Origin: Haloglycomyces albus DSM 45210
Lineage (GTDB): Bacteria > Actinomycetota > Actinomycetes > Mycobacteriales > Micromonosporaceae
Reading direction: 5' to 3'
Length of the DNA: 64,000 bases
Assembly: GCF_000527155.1 (NCBI RefSeq)
Contig: NZ_AZUQ01000001.1
Coordinates: 483,891-547,890, forward strand
Part shown: positions 43,853 to 52,859 of the stretch, piece by piece
How positions within the stretch are numbered: position 1 is the stretch's first letter
Layout of the letters: each line of letters starts with the position of its first letter
Notes under the pieces: generated by a model
Databases searched by the model: none
What the model was told of the DNA's origin: nothing
The model's input: the letters and a program-made list of their open reading frames with translations, nothing else
Position numbers and translations under genes: made by a program

Positions 43853-44725
43853 ATGAATTTGGATTGGGACCGTCTGCGGATCCTCAACGTCGTGGCCAGG
43901 ACCGGTTCCGTGAAGGACGCCGCCGGGGCACTGCACATGACCGGCCCCGCAGTGTCGCAGCAGCTGCGGCGTATTGAGGCCGAGGCCGGGGCGACGATCG
44001 TCGTTCCGGACGGACGCGGTCTTCGCCTCACTACTAGAGGACGTCTACTGGCCGATTACGCCCATCAGGTCGCCGATATCATGCAGCGGGCCGAGAACGA
44101 TCTCCACCGGGACGAGACGTATGTGGACCATGTCCGGATCGCGTCGGTAGCATCTATTATCCGTGGCCTGCTGGGAGACAAGCTGACCGACTTTCTCAGG
44201 GACTACCCTCGGGTCCGCGTGACCGTCACGGACGGCGAAACCTCCGACCACCTGGAACAGCTCGCCGCCGGCTCCATGGATCTGGTGCTCGCGGAATCGT
44301 GGAGCACCGTGCCGCTGTCCTTGCCCGCCGGTGTCGTTTCCAGAAACGTCGGTCGGGACGATCTCTACATCGCTCTCCCTACCGATCATCCCTGGCAATC
44401 CAAAAAGTGCCTCAGCATCAGAGATCTCGCCGAAGCACGGTGGGCCACTTGTGCGCAGGGTTCGGACCCGCATCGCGCGATAGAGCAAATCGCACGCAGG
44501 GAAGGTATCGAGCTCGACGTTTCGTTCCACGTTGCCGACCACCAGACCCAGTTGTCGCTGGTGCGCCGGGGTTTGGCCGTCGCCTGCCTACCCCAGGCAC
44601 ACGATATGTCCTCGGTGGTCTACCTGCCGCTTGACACGGAGGTGTACCGGGACCTTCTGCTGCTGTCCACAGACGAGGTCCACACCTTGGCACTGCAGGC
44701 TCTGATCGATCAACTGGCGGGTTGA
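43853..44725 (+). CDS. LysR family transcriptional regulator
   Basis: 290 residues. N-terminal HTH: LRILNVVARTGSVKDAAGAL, then VSQQLRRIEAEAG. The C-terminal PBP2-type effector domain starts near residue 90 (VRIASVASIIRGLL). Divergent from the EamA exporter across 71 bp containing TGATTACTGATAAC, a plausible binding region. Confidence 0.88.
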   Translation: MNLDWDRLRILNVVARTGSVKDAAGALHMTGPAVSQQLRRIEAEAGATIVVPDGRGLRLTTRGRLLADYAHQVADIMQRAENDLHRDETYVDHVRIASVASIIRGLLGDKLTDFLRDYPRVRVTVTDGETSDHLEQLAAGSMDLVLAESWSTVPLSLPAGVVSRNVGRDDLYIALPTDHPWQSKKCLSIRDLAEARWATCAQGSDPHRAIEQIARREGIELDVSFHVADHQTQLSLVRRGLAVACLPQAHDMSSVVYLPLDTEVYRDLLLLSTDEVHTLALQALIDQLAG

Positions 44726-45049
44726 CCGGGGCATTTGGTCGTTGGGCATTCTATGGGTCCGGGACGAGACGTGAGCACGCGGTTGTTCGTCGTGCGGCCG
44801 ACACTGAACTCGACCACCAGCGACATCCACAGCTTCCCAGACCGAGCAACCGGTTGAACGGTACCGAGGCCATCGCGAGTTGCTCGTGACGTGCCGTTGT
44901 GTGACGTTGGCGCGAGTAGTTGAGGTCCGGGTTCCGATCCTCATCGACGGCTATAGCGGCAATGCGTCCCCTTAGTCACTCGGTCAAGGCTCGGATCTGT
45001 GATCCTCCGTTGCATTCAGGGGCCAATAGCGCCCAGCGTTGAACCTTAT
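44726..45049. other. intergenic region
   Basis: 324 bp downstream of the LysR gene with no recognised gene. The 3' border is the hairpin listed next. Confidence 0.3.
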
Positions 45050-45088
45050 AGCGATGGGCGGCAGTCTGATTGACCACCGCCCATCGCT
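45050..45088 (-). terminator. terminator hairpin of the DUF3830/aminotransferase operon
   Basis: AGCGATGGGCGG/CCGCCCATCGCT, perfect 12-bp stem with a 15-nt loop, 14 bp after the end of the minus-strand operon. No strong U-run, as is frequent in high-GC actinobacteria. Confidence 0.6.
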
Positions 45089-45101
45089 GCGTCCCAAAAG
45101 C

Positions 45102-45602
45102 TCACTGCGCCCTGGCGACGGACAAGGTCTCGCCTATGACACCGCGTAGCCAGAGATCTTGTGCGGCAGCGGCCATCTCCGGCAGCCCTTCGACGATCGT
45201 GGCGAACACGTTGCCGGGCACCCAGCCCGCGTCGCCGTTGATCAACAGGTTGTTCCGGCCGTAAAAGATCGCCAGGTCGGTGGCGCCCCGACGACCATGC
45301 GCCTCACTGCCTTCGTCGTAGCCGTAGGCGGGATTACCGATCTCCCACGGCTCGAATTCGAAGTACACCACGTCACCGGGAATCGGAGTGATCGTGGGGT
45401 TCTCCCGCCCGACCTTGGGATCGGCGAACGGCGGCACCAAGGTATACACCTCGTTGCGAGCGTATTTGGCGTGGTAGGCCGCGCCGCTTTGCGGCAGTGC
45501 GTCCCATACCGCGGCGCAGGTGCGCGGTGCCTCAGCGTCCAGCAGCTCGGCACGGCAGGAGACGCCCCGTTTCTCCAGGGCGATCGTGATATAACGCGCC
45601 AT
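45102..45602 (-). CDS. DUF3830 family protein (cyclophilin-like fold)
   Basis: 166 residues. Signature stretches: WDALPQSGAAYHAKYARNEV, PGDVVYFEFEPWEIGNPAYG and TDLAIFYGRNNLLINGDAGW. DUF3830 proteins are small beta-barrels commonly encoded with maleate-isomerase-like and amidase genes, as here. Enzymatic role unproven. It lies 12 bp downstream of the aminotransferase in one transcript. Confidence 0.75.
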   Translation of the reverse strand: MARYITIALEKRGVSCRAELLDAEAPRTCAAVWDALPQSGAAYHAKYARNEVYTLVPPFADPKVGRENPTITPIPGDVVYFEFEPWEIGNPAYGYDEGSEAHGRRGATDLAIFYGRNNLLINGDAGWVPGNVFATIVEGLPEMAAAAQDLWLRGVIGETLSVARAQ

Positions 45603-45614
45603 AGTGGAGTCTCT

Positions 45615-46868
45615 CTACTTGGCGACCGAGGACACGACCTCGGACCAGATGTCCAGTGCCTCGTCGACCTGTGCGGCGTCGACCACCAGCGGTGGGATCA
45701 TCCGCACTACGTTCATGTGGGCTCCGCAGGTCAGCAGCATCAAGCCGCGTGCGGCGGCTTCCTTCTGCGCCGCCTGGGCGGTCGCGGTGTCCGGCTGACC
45801 GTCCGGGGTGGTGAACTCGGAGCCGACCATCAGACCGAGACCGCGAACGTCACCGATCAACGGCGTCTTTTCGCCGATATGCCGCGCCCCTTCCAGCAAC
45901 TGGCGACCACGGTCGGCCGCGTTGTCGACCAGCCCCTCTCTCTGGATCACGTCCAAGGTAGCCACCGCCGCGGCGCAGGCCACCGCATTGCCGCCGTAGG
46001 TGCCACCCTGCGAACCCGGCCAGGCCTGGGACATCAGCTCCTCCGACGTGGCCATACCGGACAGTGGGAATCCACTGGCCAGTCCCTTGGCGATCAACAC
46101 GACGTCCGGGTGGACTCCGAAGTGGTCGTGTCCCCAGAACTTGCCGGTGCGTCCGAAACCGGTCTGGATCTCGTCGAGCACCAGCAGGATGCCGTGCTCG
46201 TCGGCGCGCTGTCGCAGGCCGGCAAGGAATTCGGGGTTGGCAGGAACATAGCCGCCTTCGCCCAGTACCGGTTCGATGAAGAACGCGGCGGTCTCGGCGG
46301 GTGAGGTAACCGTGGCGAACAGGTAGTCCAATTCCCGCAACGCGAACTCGGTGGCGGTGCTCTCGTCCCAGCCGTAGCGGTAGGCGTAAGGGAAGGGTGC
46401 CATGTGCACGCCCGACATCAGCGGCGAAATACCGGCACTGAATCGGGTTCCGGAGGTGGTTAGCGTGGCGGTCGCTACGGTTCGGCCGTGAAAGCCGCCC
46501 TGGAAGACCACGATGTTCGGGCGACCGGTCGCTTGGCGGCTGAGCCGCAGTGCGGCTTCGACGGCTTCGCTGCCGGAGTTGGAGAAGAACAGGGAGTCGA
46601 GCCCGGCGGGGAGCACGTCGCCCAAGCGGCGTGTCAGTTCCAGCAGAGGCTGGTGCATCACGGTGGTGTACTGGCCGTGGATCAGCTTACCGACCTGCTC
46701 CTGAGCGGCTTGCACGACGTGCGGATGGCAGTGGCCGGTGCTCGTCACGCCGATCCCCGCGGTGAAGTCCAGGTAACGGCGACCGTCGGCGTCATAGAGA
46801 TAGACGCCCTCACCGTGATCGGCGACGACCGGCGTTGCCTGCTTGAGGAGTGGAGAAAGCTGAGCCAT
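45615..46868 (-). CDS. class III aminotransferase (GABA/omega-amino acid type)
   Basis: 417-residue PLP enzyme. PLP-binding FFSNSGSEAVEAAL, ILLVLDEIQTGFGRTGKF and Schiff-base lysine in VLIAKGLASGFPLSGM. Closest to 4-aminobutyrate aminotransferases (GabT). It would convert an omega-amino acid to a semialdehyde, matching the divergent semialdehyde dehydrogenase. A TATAAT -10 (46947-46952, minus strand) is followed by the GntR palindrome. Confidence 0.85.
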   Translation of the reverse strand: MAQLSPLLKQATPVVADHGEGVYLYDADGRRYLDFTAGIGVTSTGHCHPHVVQAAQEQVGKLIHGQYTTVMHQPLLELTRRLGDVLPAGLDSLFFSNSGSEAVEAALRLSRQATGRPNIVVFQGGFHGRTVATATLTTSGTRFSAGISPLMSGVHMAPFPYAYRYGWDESTATEFALRELDYLFATVTSPAETAAFFIEPVLGEGGYVPANPEFLAGLRQRADEHGILLVLDEIQTGFGRTGKFWGHDHFGVHPDVVLIAKGLASGFPLSGMATSEELMSQAWPGSQGGTYGGNAVACAAAVATLDVIQREGLVDNAADRGRQLLEGARHIGEKTPLIGDVRGLGLMVGSEFTTPDGQPDTATAQAAQKEAAARGLMLLTCGAHMNVVRMIPPLVVDAAQVDEALDIWSEVVSSVAK

Positions 46869-46934
46869 GACGATGTGCTCCTAACTGATGCTTCGGCGTC
46901 GGGCGAGAACAAGCCGAGTAGGCTTGGGTCGTAG

Positions 46935-46946
46935 ATTGTTGACAAT
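46935..46946. promoter_or_regulatory. GntR operator ATTGTTGACAAT, site 1
   Basis: Fits the FCD-type GntR consensus TnGTnnnACnA. It lies in the divergent promoter between the aminotransferase and the dehydrogenase genes, at the predicted transcription start of the former. Confidence 0.7.
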
Positions 46947-47007
46947 ATTATATTTCAGTCCGCGTAGCAACCGTGGGACGCTGAAAGCGAGAAAGGAGTC
47001 AAATTCG

Positions 47008-48465
47008 ATGCCAAGTGAAACCAACGTCGTTGACAGCGTAGACAAGGAGCTGTTCATCGGCGGCAAATGGACCCGGGCCACCGATGGAAAGACTTTCGGG
47101 GTGCGGGATCCCGCCACCGGCGACGTACTCTGCCAGGTCGCCGATGCTTCTCCCTCTGACGGTGTCGCCGCCTTGGACGCCGCGGTCGCCGCCCAGGATT
47201 CCTGGGCGAACCACCCACCGCGCGAGCGCGGTGAGATTCTGCACCGGGCGTACCAGGAACTGACCTCCCGAGTCGACGAGCTCGCACTCCTGATGACCCT
47301 GGAGATGGGCAAGCCGCTGGCCGAGGCACGGGGCGAGATCGGCTACGCCGCAGAGTTCTTCCGTTGGTTCGCCGAGGAGGCGGTACGTATCGACGGTGGC
47401 TACGCCACGGCCCCGAACGGCACGGGTCGTTTCCTGGTAGCCAAGCAGCCCGTCGGACCGTCGCTGCTGATCACTCCGTGGAACTTCCCGATGGCCATGG
47501 GAACTCGCAAGCTCGGCCCGGCGATCGCGGCCGGATGCACCTCGGTGATCAAACCCGCTTCGCAGACACCGCTGTGCATGCTCGCGCTGGCACAGATCCT
47601 CGCCAATGCCGGACTGCCACAAGGCGTCGTCAACGTACTCACCACCACCGACTCGAACGGTGTCATGGAGCCGTTGATTCGGGACGGTCGGGCGCGCAAG
47701 CTGTCGTTCACCGGCTCCACCGCGGTCGGACGCACACTCTTGGAGCAGTGTTCCGAGAAGGTACTACGCACCTCGATGGAGTTGGGCGGCAATGCCCCGT
47801 TCCTCGTCTTCGACGACGCCGATCTGGACGCGGCCGTCGACGGCGCGATGCTGGCCAAAATGCGCAACATCGGCGAGGCCTGCACCGCCGCCAACCGGTT
47901 CTACGTGCAGCGAGACGTGGCCGAGGAGTTCTCCCGCCGAATGGCCGATCGTATGGGCGCGCAGACGATCGGACGCGGAACCGAGGAGGGCGCCACGGTC
48001 GGACCGCTCATCAACGAAGCGGCGGTGTCGAAGGTGACCGACCTGGTCGACGACGCGACCGGGCGTGGCGCCAAGGTGCTGACCGGCGGTTCGGCAGTGG
48101 ACGGTCCGGGTCATTTCTACCGCCCGACGGTGCTGGCCGACGTGCCCACCGAAGCCCGGATGGCCAAGGAGGAGATCTTCGGCCCCGTCGCCCCGATCTC
48201 GGTGTTCGACACCGAGGACGAAGCGCTCCGTATGGCCAACGACACCGAATACGGCCTGGTCAGCTACCTCTACACCAGTGACATTAAGCGTGCGTTGCGA
48301 GTCGCCGAGCGGCTCGAAGCCGGAATGGTCGGGCTGAACCAGGGCATCGTGTCCAACCCGGCGGCACCGTTCGGGGGCGTCAAACAGTCGGGCCTCGGTC
48401 GTGAGGGAGGCACCGTGGGCATCGACGAGTTCCTCGAGACCAAGTACATCGCGGTGGCTACATGA
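47008..48465 (+). CDS. NAD(P)-dependent succinate-semialdehyde dehydrogenase family (GabD-like)
   Basis: 485 residues from ATG 47008 (AAAGGAG nine bases upstream). ALDH motifs: LLITPWNFPMAMGTRKLGPA, SFTGSTAVGRTL, general base Glu in MELGGNAPFLVFDDAD and catalytic Cys in GEACTAANRF. Oxidises a semialdehyde to the acid; succinate semialdehyde is the default guess. Its end overlaps the next start (ATGA). Confidence 0.85.
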   Translation: MPSETNVVDSVDKELFIGGKWTRATDGKTFGVRDPATGDVLCQVADASPSDGVAALDAAVAAQDSWANHPPRERGEILHRAYQELTSRVDELALLMTLEMGKPLAEARGEIGYAAEFFRWFAEEAVRIDGGYATAPNGTGRFLVAKQPVGPSLLITPWNFPMAMGTRKLGPAIAAGCTSVIKPASQTPLCMLALAQILANAGLPQGVVNVLTTTDSNGVMEPLIRDGRARKLSFTGSTAVGRTLLEQCSEKVLRTSMELGGNAPFLVFDDADLDAAVDGAMLAKMRNIGEACTAANRFYVQRDVAEEFSRRMADRMGAQTIGRGTEEGATVGPLINEAAVSKVTDLVDDATGRGAKVLTGGSAVDGPGHFYRPTVLADVPTEARMAKEEIFGPVAPISVFDTEDEALRMANDTEYGLVSYLYTSDIKRALRVAERLEAGMVGLNQGIVSNPAAPFGGVKQSGLGREGGTVGIDEFLETKYIAVAT

Positions 48466-49520
48466 AGGTATATCGCATAGCAAGCATTCCCGGTGACGGG
48501 ATCGGAGTCGACGTTACCGTCGAAGCACGCAAGGTGCTCGACCGTGCCGCCGAGCGGCACGGGTTCGGTCTGGAGTGGACCGAGTTCGACTGGAGCTGCG
48601 AACTCTACGCCCGTACCGGGGCGATGATGCCGACGGACGGCATCGAGAAGCTGTCCGGATTCGACGGCATCCTCCTCGGTGCGGTCGGCTATCCCGGCGT
48701 ACCGGACCACGTGTCCCTCTGGGGTCTGCTGATTCCGCTGCGACGGGCGTTCGCGCAGTATGTGAACCTACGTCCGGTGCGACTGCTACCGGGCGTGGCA
48801 AGCCCGCTGGCCGACCGCACCGCCGACGAGCTCGAGATGGTGATCGTGCGGGAGAACTCCGAAGGCGAGTACTCGGCGATCGGCGGACGGCACAACGCCG
48901 GTCAGCCAGACGAGTTCGTGATGCAGGAGTCCGTGTTCACCAGGGTCGGCGTCGAACGGATCATCCGTTATGCCTTCGAACTGGCCACGAGTCGATCGGG
49001 CCGCGTGTGCTCGGCGACCAAGTCGAACGGTTTGATCCATTCGATGCCCTTCTGGGACGAGATCTTCGCCGAGGTGGCGGCCGAGTACCCGAGTGTCGAC
49101 AGTGAACAATGCCATGTGGATGCGCTCGCCGCGAGGATGGTGCAACAGCCAGAGCGCCTCGACGTGATCGTCGGATCGAACCTGTTCGGCGACATTCTCT
49201 CCGATCTCGCCGCCGCGGTGACCGGTGGTCTCGGATTGGCGCCGTCGGGCAATGTCAACCCGCCGAGCGATCATCCGTCCATGTTCGAGGCGGTGCACGG
49301 CAGCGCGCCGGACATCGCGGGGCAGGGCATCGCCAACCCGGTGGCCCAAGTGCTGGCCGGGGCGATGATGCTCGAGCATCTGGGTGAAACCGACGCGGCA
49401 CAGGCAATAGACCAGGCCGTGTCGGACGTGGTGGCCGAACGATCCGTGGTCACTCCGGATCTCGGCGGTTCGGCCACCACGTCGGCACTCGGTTCGGAGA
49501 TCGCGACCGCGCTCGGATAA
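48462..49520 (+). CDS. tartrate/D-malate dehydrogenase-type beta-decarboxylating dehydrogenase
   Basis: 352 residues of the isocitrate/isopropylmalate dehydrogenase family. Motifs IPGDGIGVDVTVEA, IVRENSEGEYSAIGGR, SATKSNGL, NLFGDILSDLAAAVTGGLG and EAVHGSAPDIAGQGIANP. The ENSEGEYS pattern and length fit tartrate dehydrogenase/decarboxylase or D-malate dehydrogenase rather than LeuB. It would oxidise a C4 hydroxyacid. Translationally coupled to the ALDH gene. Confidence 0.82.
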   Translation: MKVYRIASIPGDGIGVDVTVEARKVLDRAAERHGFGLEWTEFDWSCELYARTGAMMPTDGIEKLSGFDGILLGAVGYPGVPDHVSLWGLLIPLRRAFAQYVNLRPVRLLPGVASPLADRTADELEMVIVRENSEGEYSAIGGRHNAGQPDEFVMQESVFTRVGVERIIRYAFELATSRSGRVCSATKSNGLIHSMPFWDEIFAEVAAEYPSVDSEQCHVDALAARMVQQPERLDVIVGSNLFGDILSDLAAAVTGGLGLAPSGNVNPPSDHPSMFEAVHGSAPDIAGQGIANPVAQVLAGAMMLEHLGETDAAQAIDQAVSDVVAERSVVTPDLGGSATTSALGSEIATALG

Positions 49521-49551
49521 GGCGTGGCACCACATCTGGTGTCACGTGCCC

Positions 49552-50229
49552 TCAGCCGCGGAGCGTCATCCCCGGAGCCAAGCGCCCGACGGCGTCCTCC
49601 ATGTGGTCTTCCAGGAGGGCGAGAGCCGTTTGGGTGTCGCCCTCCCGGATGGCGTTCAAGATCCGGCTGTGCTCGGCGACCCTTTCGTCTACCCGCTGGT
49701 AAGTGGTCTGGAGCAGCGACAGACACATCCGGGTCTCGATGAGCAGGGTGCGTGCTATCCGATTCAGCCGTTTGCTGCCCGACGCCCTGATGAGCACCTC
49801 GTGGAATCGCAGGTCCGCGTCGGACAGCGCGGTCGGGTCGTCTTTCTCGGCGGCCGCGACCATCGCCCATACCGTCTCGTCGAGCAGAGCGGCCGCTTGT
49901 TCCCGATCGCCGTTCATCACCTCGATGACGGCGGCCCGTTCGATCGCGGAACGCGCGGCGTAGACGTCGCGCACGTCGGCGGGCTCGAGGTCGAGCACGA
50001 ACAGACCACGGTATCGCTCGCTGCGCAGCAAACCTTCCGAGACCAGCCGTTGCATCGCCTCCCGCAGCGGGCCTCTCGACACGTTGAAGCGGCGTGCCAG
50101 TTCGGCCTCGCCGAGCTGGGCTCCCGGTGGCAGCGCACCGGTCATGATCGCCTCGCGCAGTCGGTGGGCGATGATTCCCGCCGTCGATTCTCGGTCGACC
50201 GGTTCTATACCGGCAATGTACATGCTCAT
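49552..50229 (-). CDS. GntR family regulator, FCD (FadR-like) subfamily
   Basis: 225 residues. Winged HTH: GIIAHRLREAIMTGALPPGA, LARRFNVSRGPLREAMQRLV. The C-terminal FCD domain includes ERAAVIEVM, DLRFHEVLIRASG and EHSRILNAI with metal-binding His positions. It probably binds ATTGTyGACAAT at three promoters in this region and responds to a carboxylic acid intermediate. Its start overlaps the maleate-isomerase gene by 4 bp. Confidence 0.88.
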   Translation of the reverse strand: MSMYIAGIEPVDRESTAGIIAHRLREAIMTGALPPGAQLGEAELARRFNVSRGPLREAMQRLVSEGLLRSERYRGLFVLDLEPADVRDVYAARSAIERAAVIEVMNGDREQAAALLDETVWAMVAAAEKDDPTALSDADLRFHEVLIRASGSKRLNRIARTLLIETRMCLSLLQTTYQRVDERVAEHSRILNAIREGDTQTALALLEDHMEDAVGRLAPGMTLRG

Positions 50230-50984
50230 ATGCCTTCCACTGCTGTGTTGTCAGGGGGAATGTCGTTGGGGGAAATGCGAAACAGCGAGCCGAGCGAATC
50301 CGACGTCAGCGGCGATCCCGCCAGGCGTAGGCCCTCCCAGACGGTCACCTGGTTGGCGGTGAGCACCGGCTTGCCGATGCGTTCTTCCATCGTGTTCACC
50401 AGTGCGAGAGTGCGCATCGCAGTGTCCGGAACCAGGAGCGCGTCAACCTCGGGCCGATCGCATCCGTTCGCCAGCGCGGTGACGGCCTCCGGAGTCATTC
50501 TGCCGACCTCTGCGGCGGTGTCGACGTCATGGCTGGACATCGCGGCGACTTCGATGCCTCCGGCGGCCAGGAAATCCACAAACAGCGCGGCGACGTCGGC
50601 GGGATAGCTCGCCGCCACGGCGACGGTGCGCACCCCCAAGGCTCGTGCGGCGTGCACGAACGCGAACGACGTACTCGAAGCAGGCAACCCTCCGGCCGCA
50701 TCGGACAGTCCGGCTACCTGATCGCCGGCGCCCTGCCAACCGTAGACGAAGCTGCCACTGGTACATGCCCACATGACGACGTCCGGATCGTGCTCGACCA
50801 ACTGTCGCGCGCCTTCGGCCAACCGCTGCGGTGCACCGAGGTCGAGCAGCTCGGGGACGGCGTGCAGATCAGTGCCGTAGATGTGGGCGACCGGCAGTCG
50901 CACGTCCGAACCGAACAGCCTTTCCGCGAACGGGTAATCGTCCTCGGCGGCGTGATCGGGGTAGACCATGCCGATAGTCGTCAT
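50226..50984 (-). CDS. maleate cis-trans isomerase family protein (Asp/Glu racemase superfamily), 1
   Basis: 252 residues from ATG 50984 (GGAGGGG upstream). It contains VVMWACTSGSFVYGWQGAGD with the first catalytic Cys. The second Cys of maleate isomerases is replaced: the C-terminal motif here is DALLVPDTAMRTL. It may therefore bind rather than isomerise, or use another residue. First gene of the GntR transcript. Confidence 0.75.
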   Translation of the reverse strand: MTTIGMVYPDHAAEDDYPFAERLFGSDVRLPVAHIYGTDLHAVPELLDLGAPQRLAEGARQLVEHDPDVVMWACTSGSFVYGWQGAGDQVAGLSDAAGGLPASSTSFAFVHAARALGVRTVAVAASYPADVAALFVDFLAAGGIEVAAMSSHDVDTAAEVGRMTPEAVTALANGCDRPEVDALLVPDTAMRTLALVNTMEERIGKPVLTANQVTVWEGLRLAGSPLTSDSLGSLFRISPNDIPPDNTAVEGI

Positions 50985-51000
50985 AAACCCCTCCACCTGT

Positions 51001-51012
51001 ATTGTCGACAAT
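51001..51012. promoter_or_regulatory. GntR operator ATTGTCGACAAT, site 2 (perfect palindrome)
   Basis: Just downstream of the minus-strand -10 TATTAT (51011-51016), over the likely start of the isomerase-GntR transcript; implies autoregulation. Confidence 0.75.
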
Positions 51013-51026
51013 AATACAAGATTATT

Positions 51027-51776
51027 TCACGTCACTTCACGCAGCCACTCCCCCGGGCCGACTTTCGGAAGATTCATTCGCTTGAGAGAAGCCCACATGG
51101 TGAGCTGATTGGCGGTGAGCACCGGCTTGCCGAGCGCACTTTCGAGCGGTTCTATCAGGTCATAGGTGGGTAGGTTGGTGCACGAGACGAAGATGGCCTC
51201 GGAGTCGGGATGGTTGGCCGCGATGATTCGCTCGGCGATGGTGCGGTAACCGACCTTCCAGATGCCGCCACCGAGGCCGAGATGATCGCTGGATAGCGTC
51301 TCCACGCCCAGTTCGGCGAGGAAGCTGTGCAGCTTGATCGTCAAGTCGGCGTCGTACGGCGTCAACACCGAGATTCGGTGGACGTCGAGCTGATGCAACA
51401 CCTCGGCCAGGGCGCCCGAAGTGGTCACCGCGGCAGGCGCGCCGGCGTCACAGATCGCCTTGACCAGCGAACGTTCGTAGTCGAGCCCGTTGACAAAACT
51501 GCCCGACGAACACAGATACGCGACGACCTCAGGCTCCACCTGCAACACGTCGCGCGTGGCCGCGGCGATGTGCCTACTGTCGCTGACCAGCCGGGCCATC
51601 GCAGCACTGACCGGCAGCGGCTCATAAGGAGTGCGGGCCAGGTGCAAGGTGACCTCCATGGGCACCCAGCGCCACAGCTCCCTCTCCAATGCGAGGTCGA
51701 AGGGCGCGATCACGCCGATTCCTCGCTGGGCGAGCGGGCCGTCGACTTCCAGGAAATCGAGTTCTGTCAAATCCAA
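51027..51776 (-). CDS. maleate cis-trans isomerase family protein, 2
   Basis: About 249 residues from TTG 51776, chosen because GGGAGG lies six bases ahead; longer starts would run into the operator. Both cysteine motifs are present: VVAYLCSSGSFVNGLDYE and AIFVSCTNLPTYDLIEPL, so unlike its neighbour it keeps the usual pair. Ends KPVLTANQLTMWASLKRMNL. It probably isomerises or cleaves a C4 dicarboxylate-like intermediate. Confidence 0.75.
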   Translation of the reverse strand: MDLTELDFLEVDGPLAQRGIGVIAPFDLALERELWRWVPMEVTLHLARTPYEPLPVSAAMARLVSDSRHIAAATRDVLQVEPEVVAYLCSSGSFVNGLDYERSLVKAICDAGAPAAVTTSGALAEVLHQLDVHRISVLTPYDADLTIKLHSFLAELGVETLSSDHLGLGGGIWKVGYRTIAERIIAANHPDSEAIFVSCTNLPTYDLIEPLESALGKPVLTANQLTMWASLKRMNLPKVGPGEWLREVT

Positions 51777-51827
51777 GGCAGCCTCCCGGTGTATCCGACA
51801 GAAGTGACCTCCGGGGTAAATCCTCGG

Positions 51828-51839
51828 ATTGTTGACAAT
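51828..51839. promoter_or_regulatory. GntR operator ATTGTTGACAAT, site 3
   Basis: Covers the -35 element of the hydroxyacid dehydrogenase promoter and lies upstream of the divergent isomerase gene. Confidence 0.75.
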
Positions 51840-51860
51840 CATACGACTTACTTCTAGAGT
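51832..51860 (+). promoter_or_regulatory. promoter of the hydroxyacid dehydrogenase-amidase operon
   Basis: TTGACA (51832-51837), 17-bp spacer, TAGAGT (51855-51860). The start falls at ATG 51868, so the message is leaderless. Confidence 0.7.
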
Positions 51861-51867
51861 GTCAACC

Positions 51868-52851
51868 ATGGTCGGCGAAGATTCACCGGTAATAACAGTG
51901 CTGTGCGGCGATCGATTGCCAGACGGCATGGAACGCATCGAACAATCCGCGACAGTGCGGTACACGGACGACGAGGGCCTGGCCGAGGCCCTGCCCGGTA
52001 CCGACGTGCTCTTCGTCTACGACTTCCTCTCCGAGGCCCTTCCCGGCGCCTGGCACGCCGCCGACCGATTGAGCTGGGTCCACATTGCCGGCGCCGGGGT
52101 AGACCCGGTCATCTTCCCCGGCATACAGGACAGCGATGTCGTACTCACCAATTCGCGCGGGGTGTTCGACGGTCCGATAGCCGAATACGTCCTCGGTGTC
52201 GTGATCGCCTTCGCCAAAGACTTCGCGCGCTCGCTGCGGCTGCAGGACGAGACCCGATGGCTGCATCGGGAAACCGAACGTATCGAGGGACGGCGAGCGA
52301 TGGTGATGGGCACCGGACCGATCGGACGGGCGACCGCCCGAATACTGCGTGCCGCAGGAATGCAGGTCAGCGGCTTCGGCCGCACCGCACGCGACAACGA
52401 CCCGGACTTCGGCATCGTATATCCATCGTCGACACTGACCACTCACCTGCCCGACGCCGACTTCGTGGTGGCGATCGCCCCACTGACCGAACAGACCAAA
52501 GGCGCCTTCGACGCGCAGGCGTTCGCCGCGATGAAGACCAGTGCCCGATTCATCAACGTCGGCCGCGGCGAACTGGTGGTCACCTCCGACCTGATCGCCG
52601 CGCTGCGAGCAAACGAGATCGCGGGCGCGGCACTCGACGTCTTCGACACCGAACCACTGCCGGCGGATAATCCGCTGTGGCAGATGGACAATGTGATGAT
52701 CACACCGCACATGTCCGGTGACGTCGTCGGCTGGCGCAACACCCTCGTCGAAAGGTTCATCGAAAATTACGAACGATGGCGCGCGGGACGACCACTACAG
52801 AACATTGTGGACAAGCGCCTGGGTTACGTACCGTCATCATCAGCGGCCTGA
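51868..52851 (+). CDS. D-2-hydroxyacid dehydrogenase
   Basis: 327 residues from ATG 51868. NAD-binding GTGPIGRATARIL, catalytic Arg in INVGRGELV, Glu in DVFDTEPLPADNPLW and His in ITPHMSGDVVGW. Interconverts a 2-oxoacid and a D-2-hydroxyacid with NAD(H). First gene of a leaderless two-gene operon under the GntR site. Confidence 0.85.
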   Translation: MVGEDSPVITVLCGDRLPDGMERIEQSATVRYTDDEGLAEALPGTDVLFVYDFLSEALPGAWHAADRLSWVHIAGAGVDPVIFPGIQDSDVVLTNSRGVFDGPIAEYVLGVVIAFAKDFARSLRLQDETRWLHRETERIEGRRAMVMGTGPIGRATARILRAAGMQVSGFGRTARDNDPDFGIVYPSSTLTTHLPDADFVVAIAPLTEQTKGAFDAQAFAAMKTSARFINVGRGELVVTSDLIAALRANEIAGAALDVFDTEPLPADNPLWQMDNVMITPHMSGDVVGWRNTLVERFIENYERWRAGRPLQNIVDKRLGYVPSSSAA

Positions 52852-52859
52852 GGAGAAAC

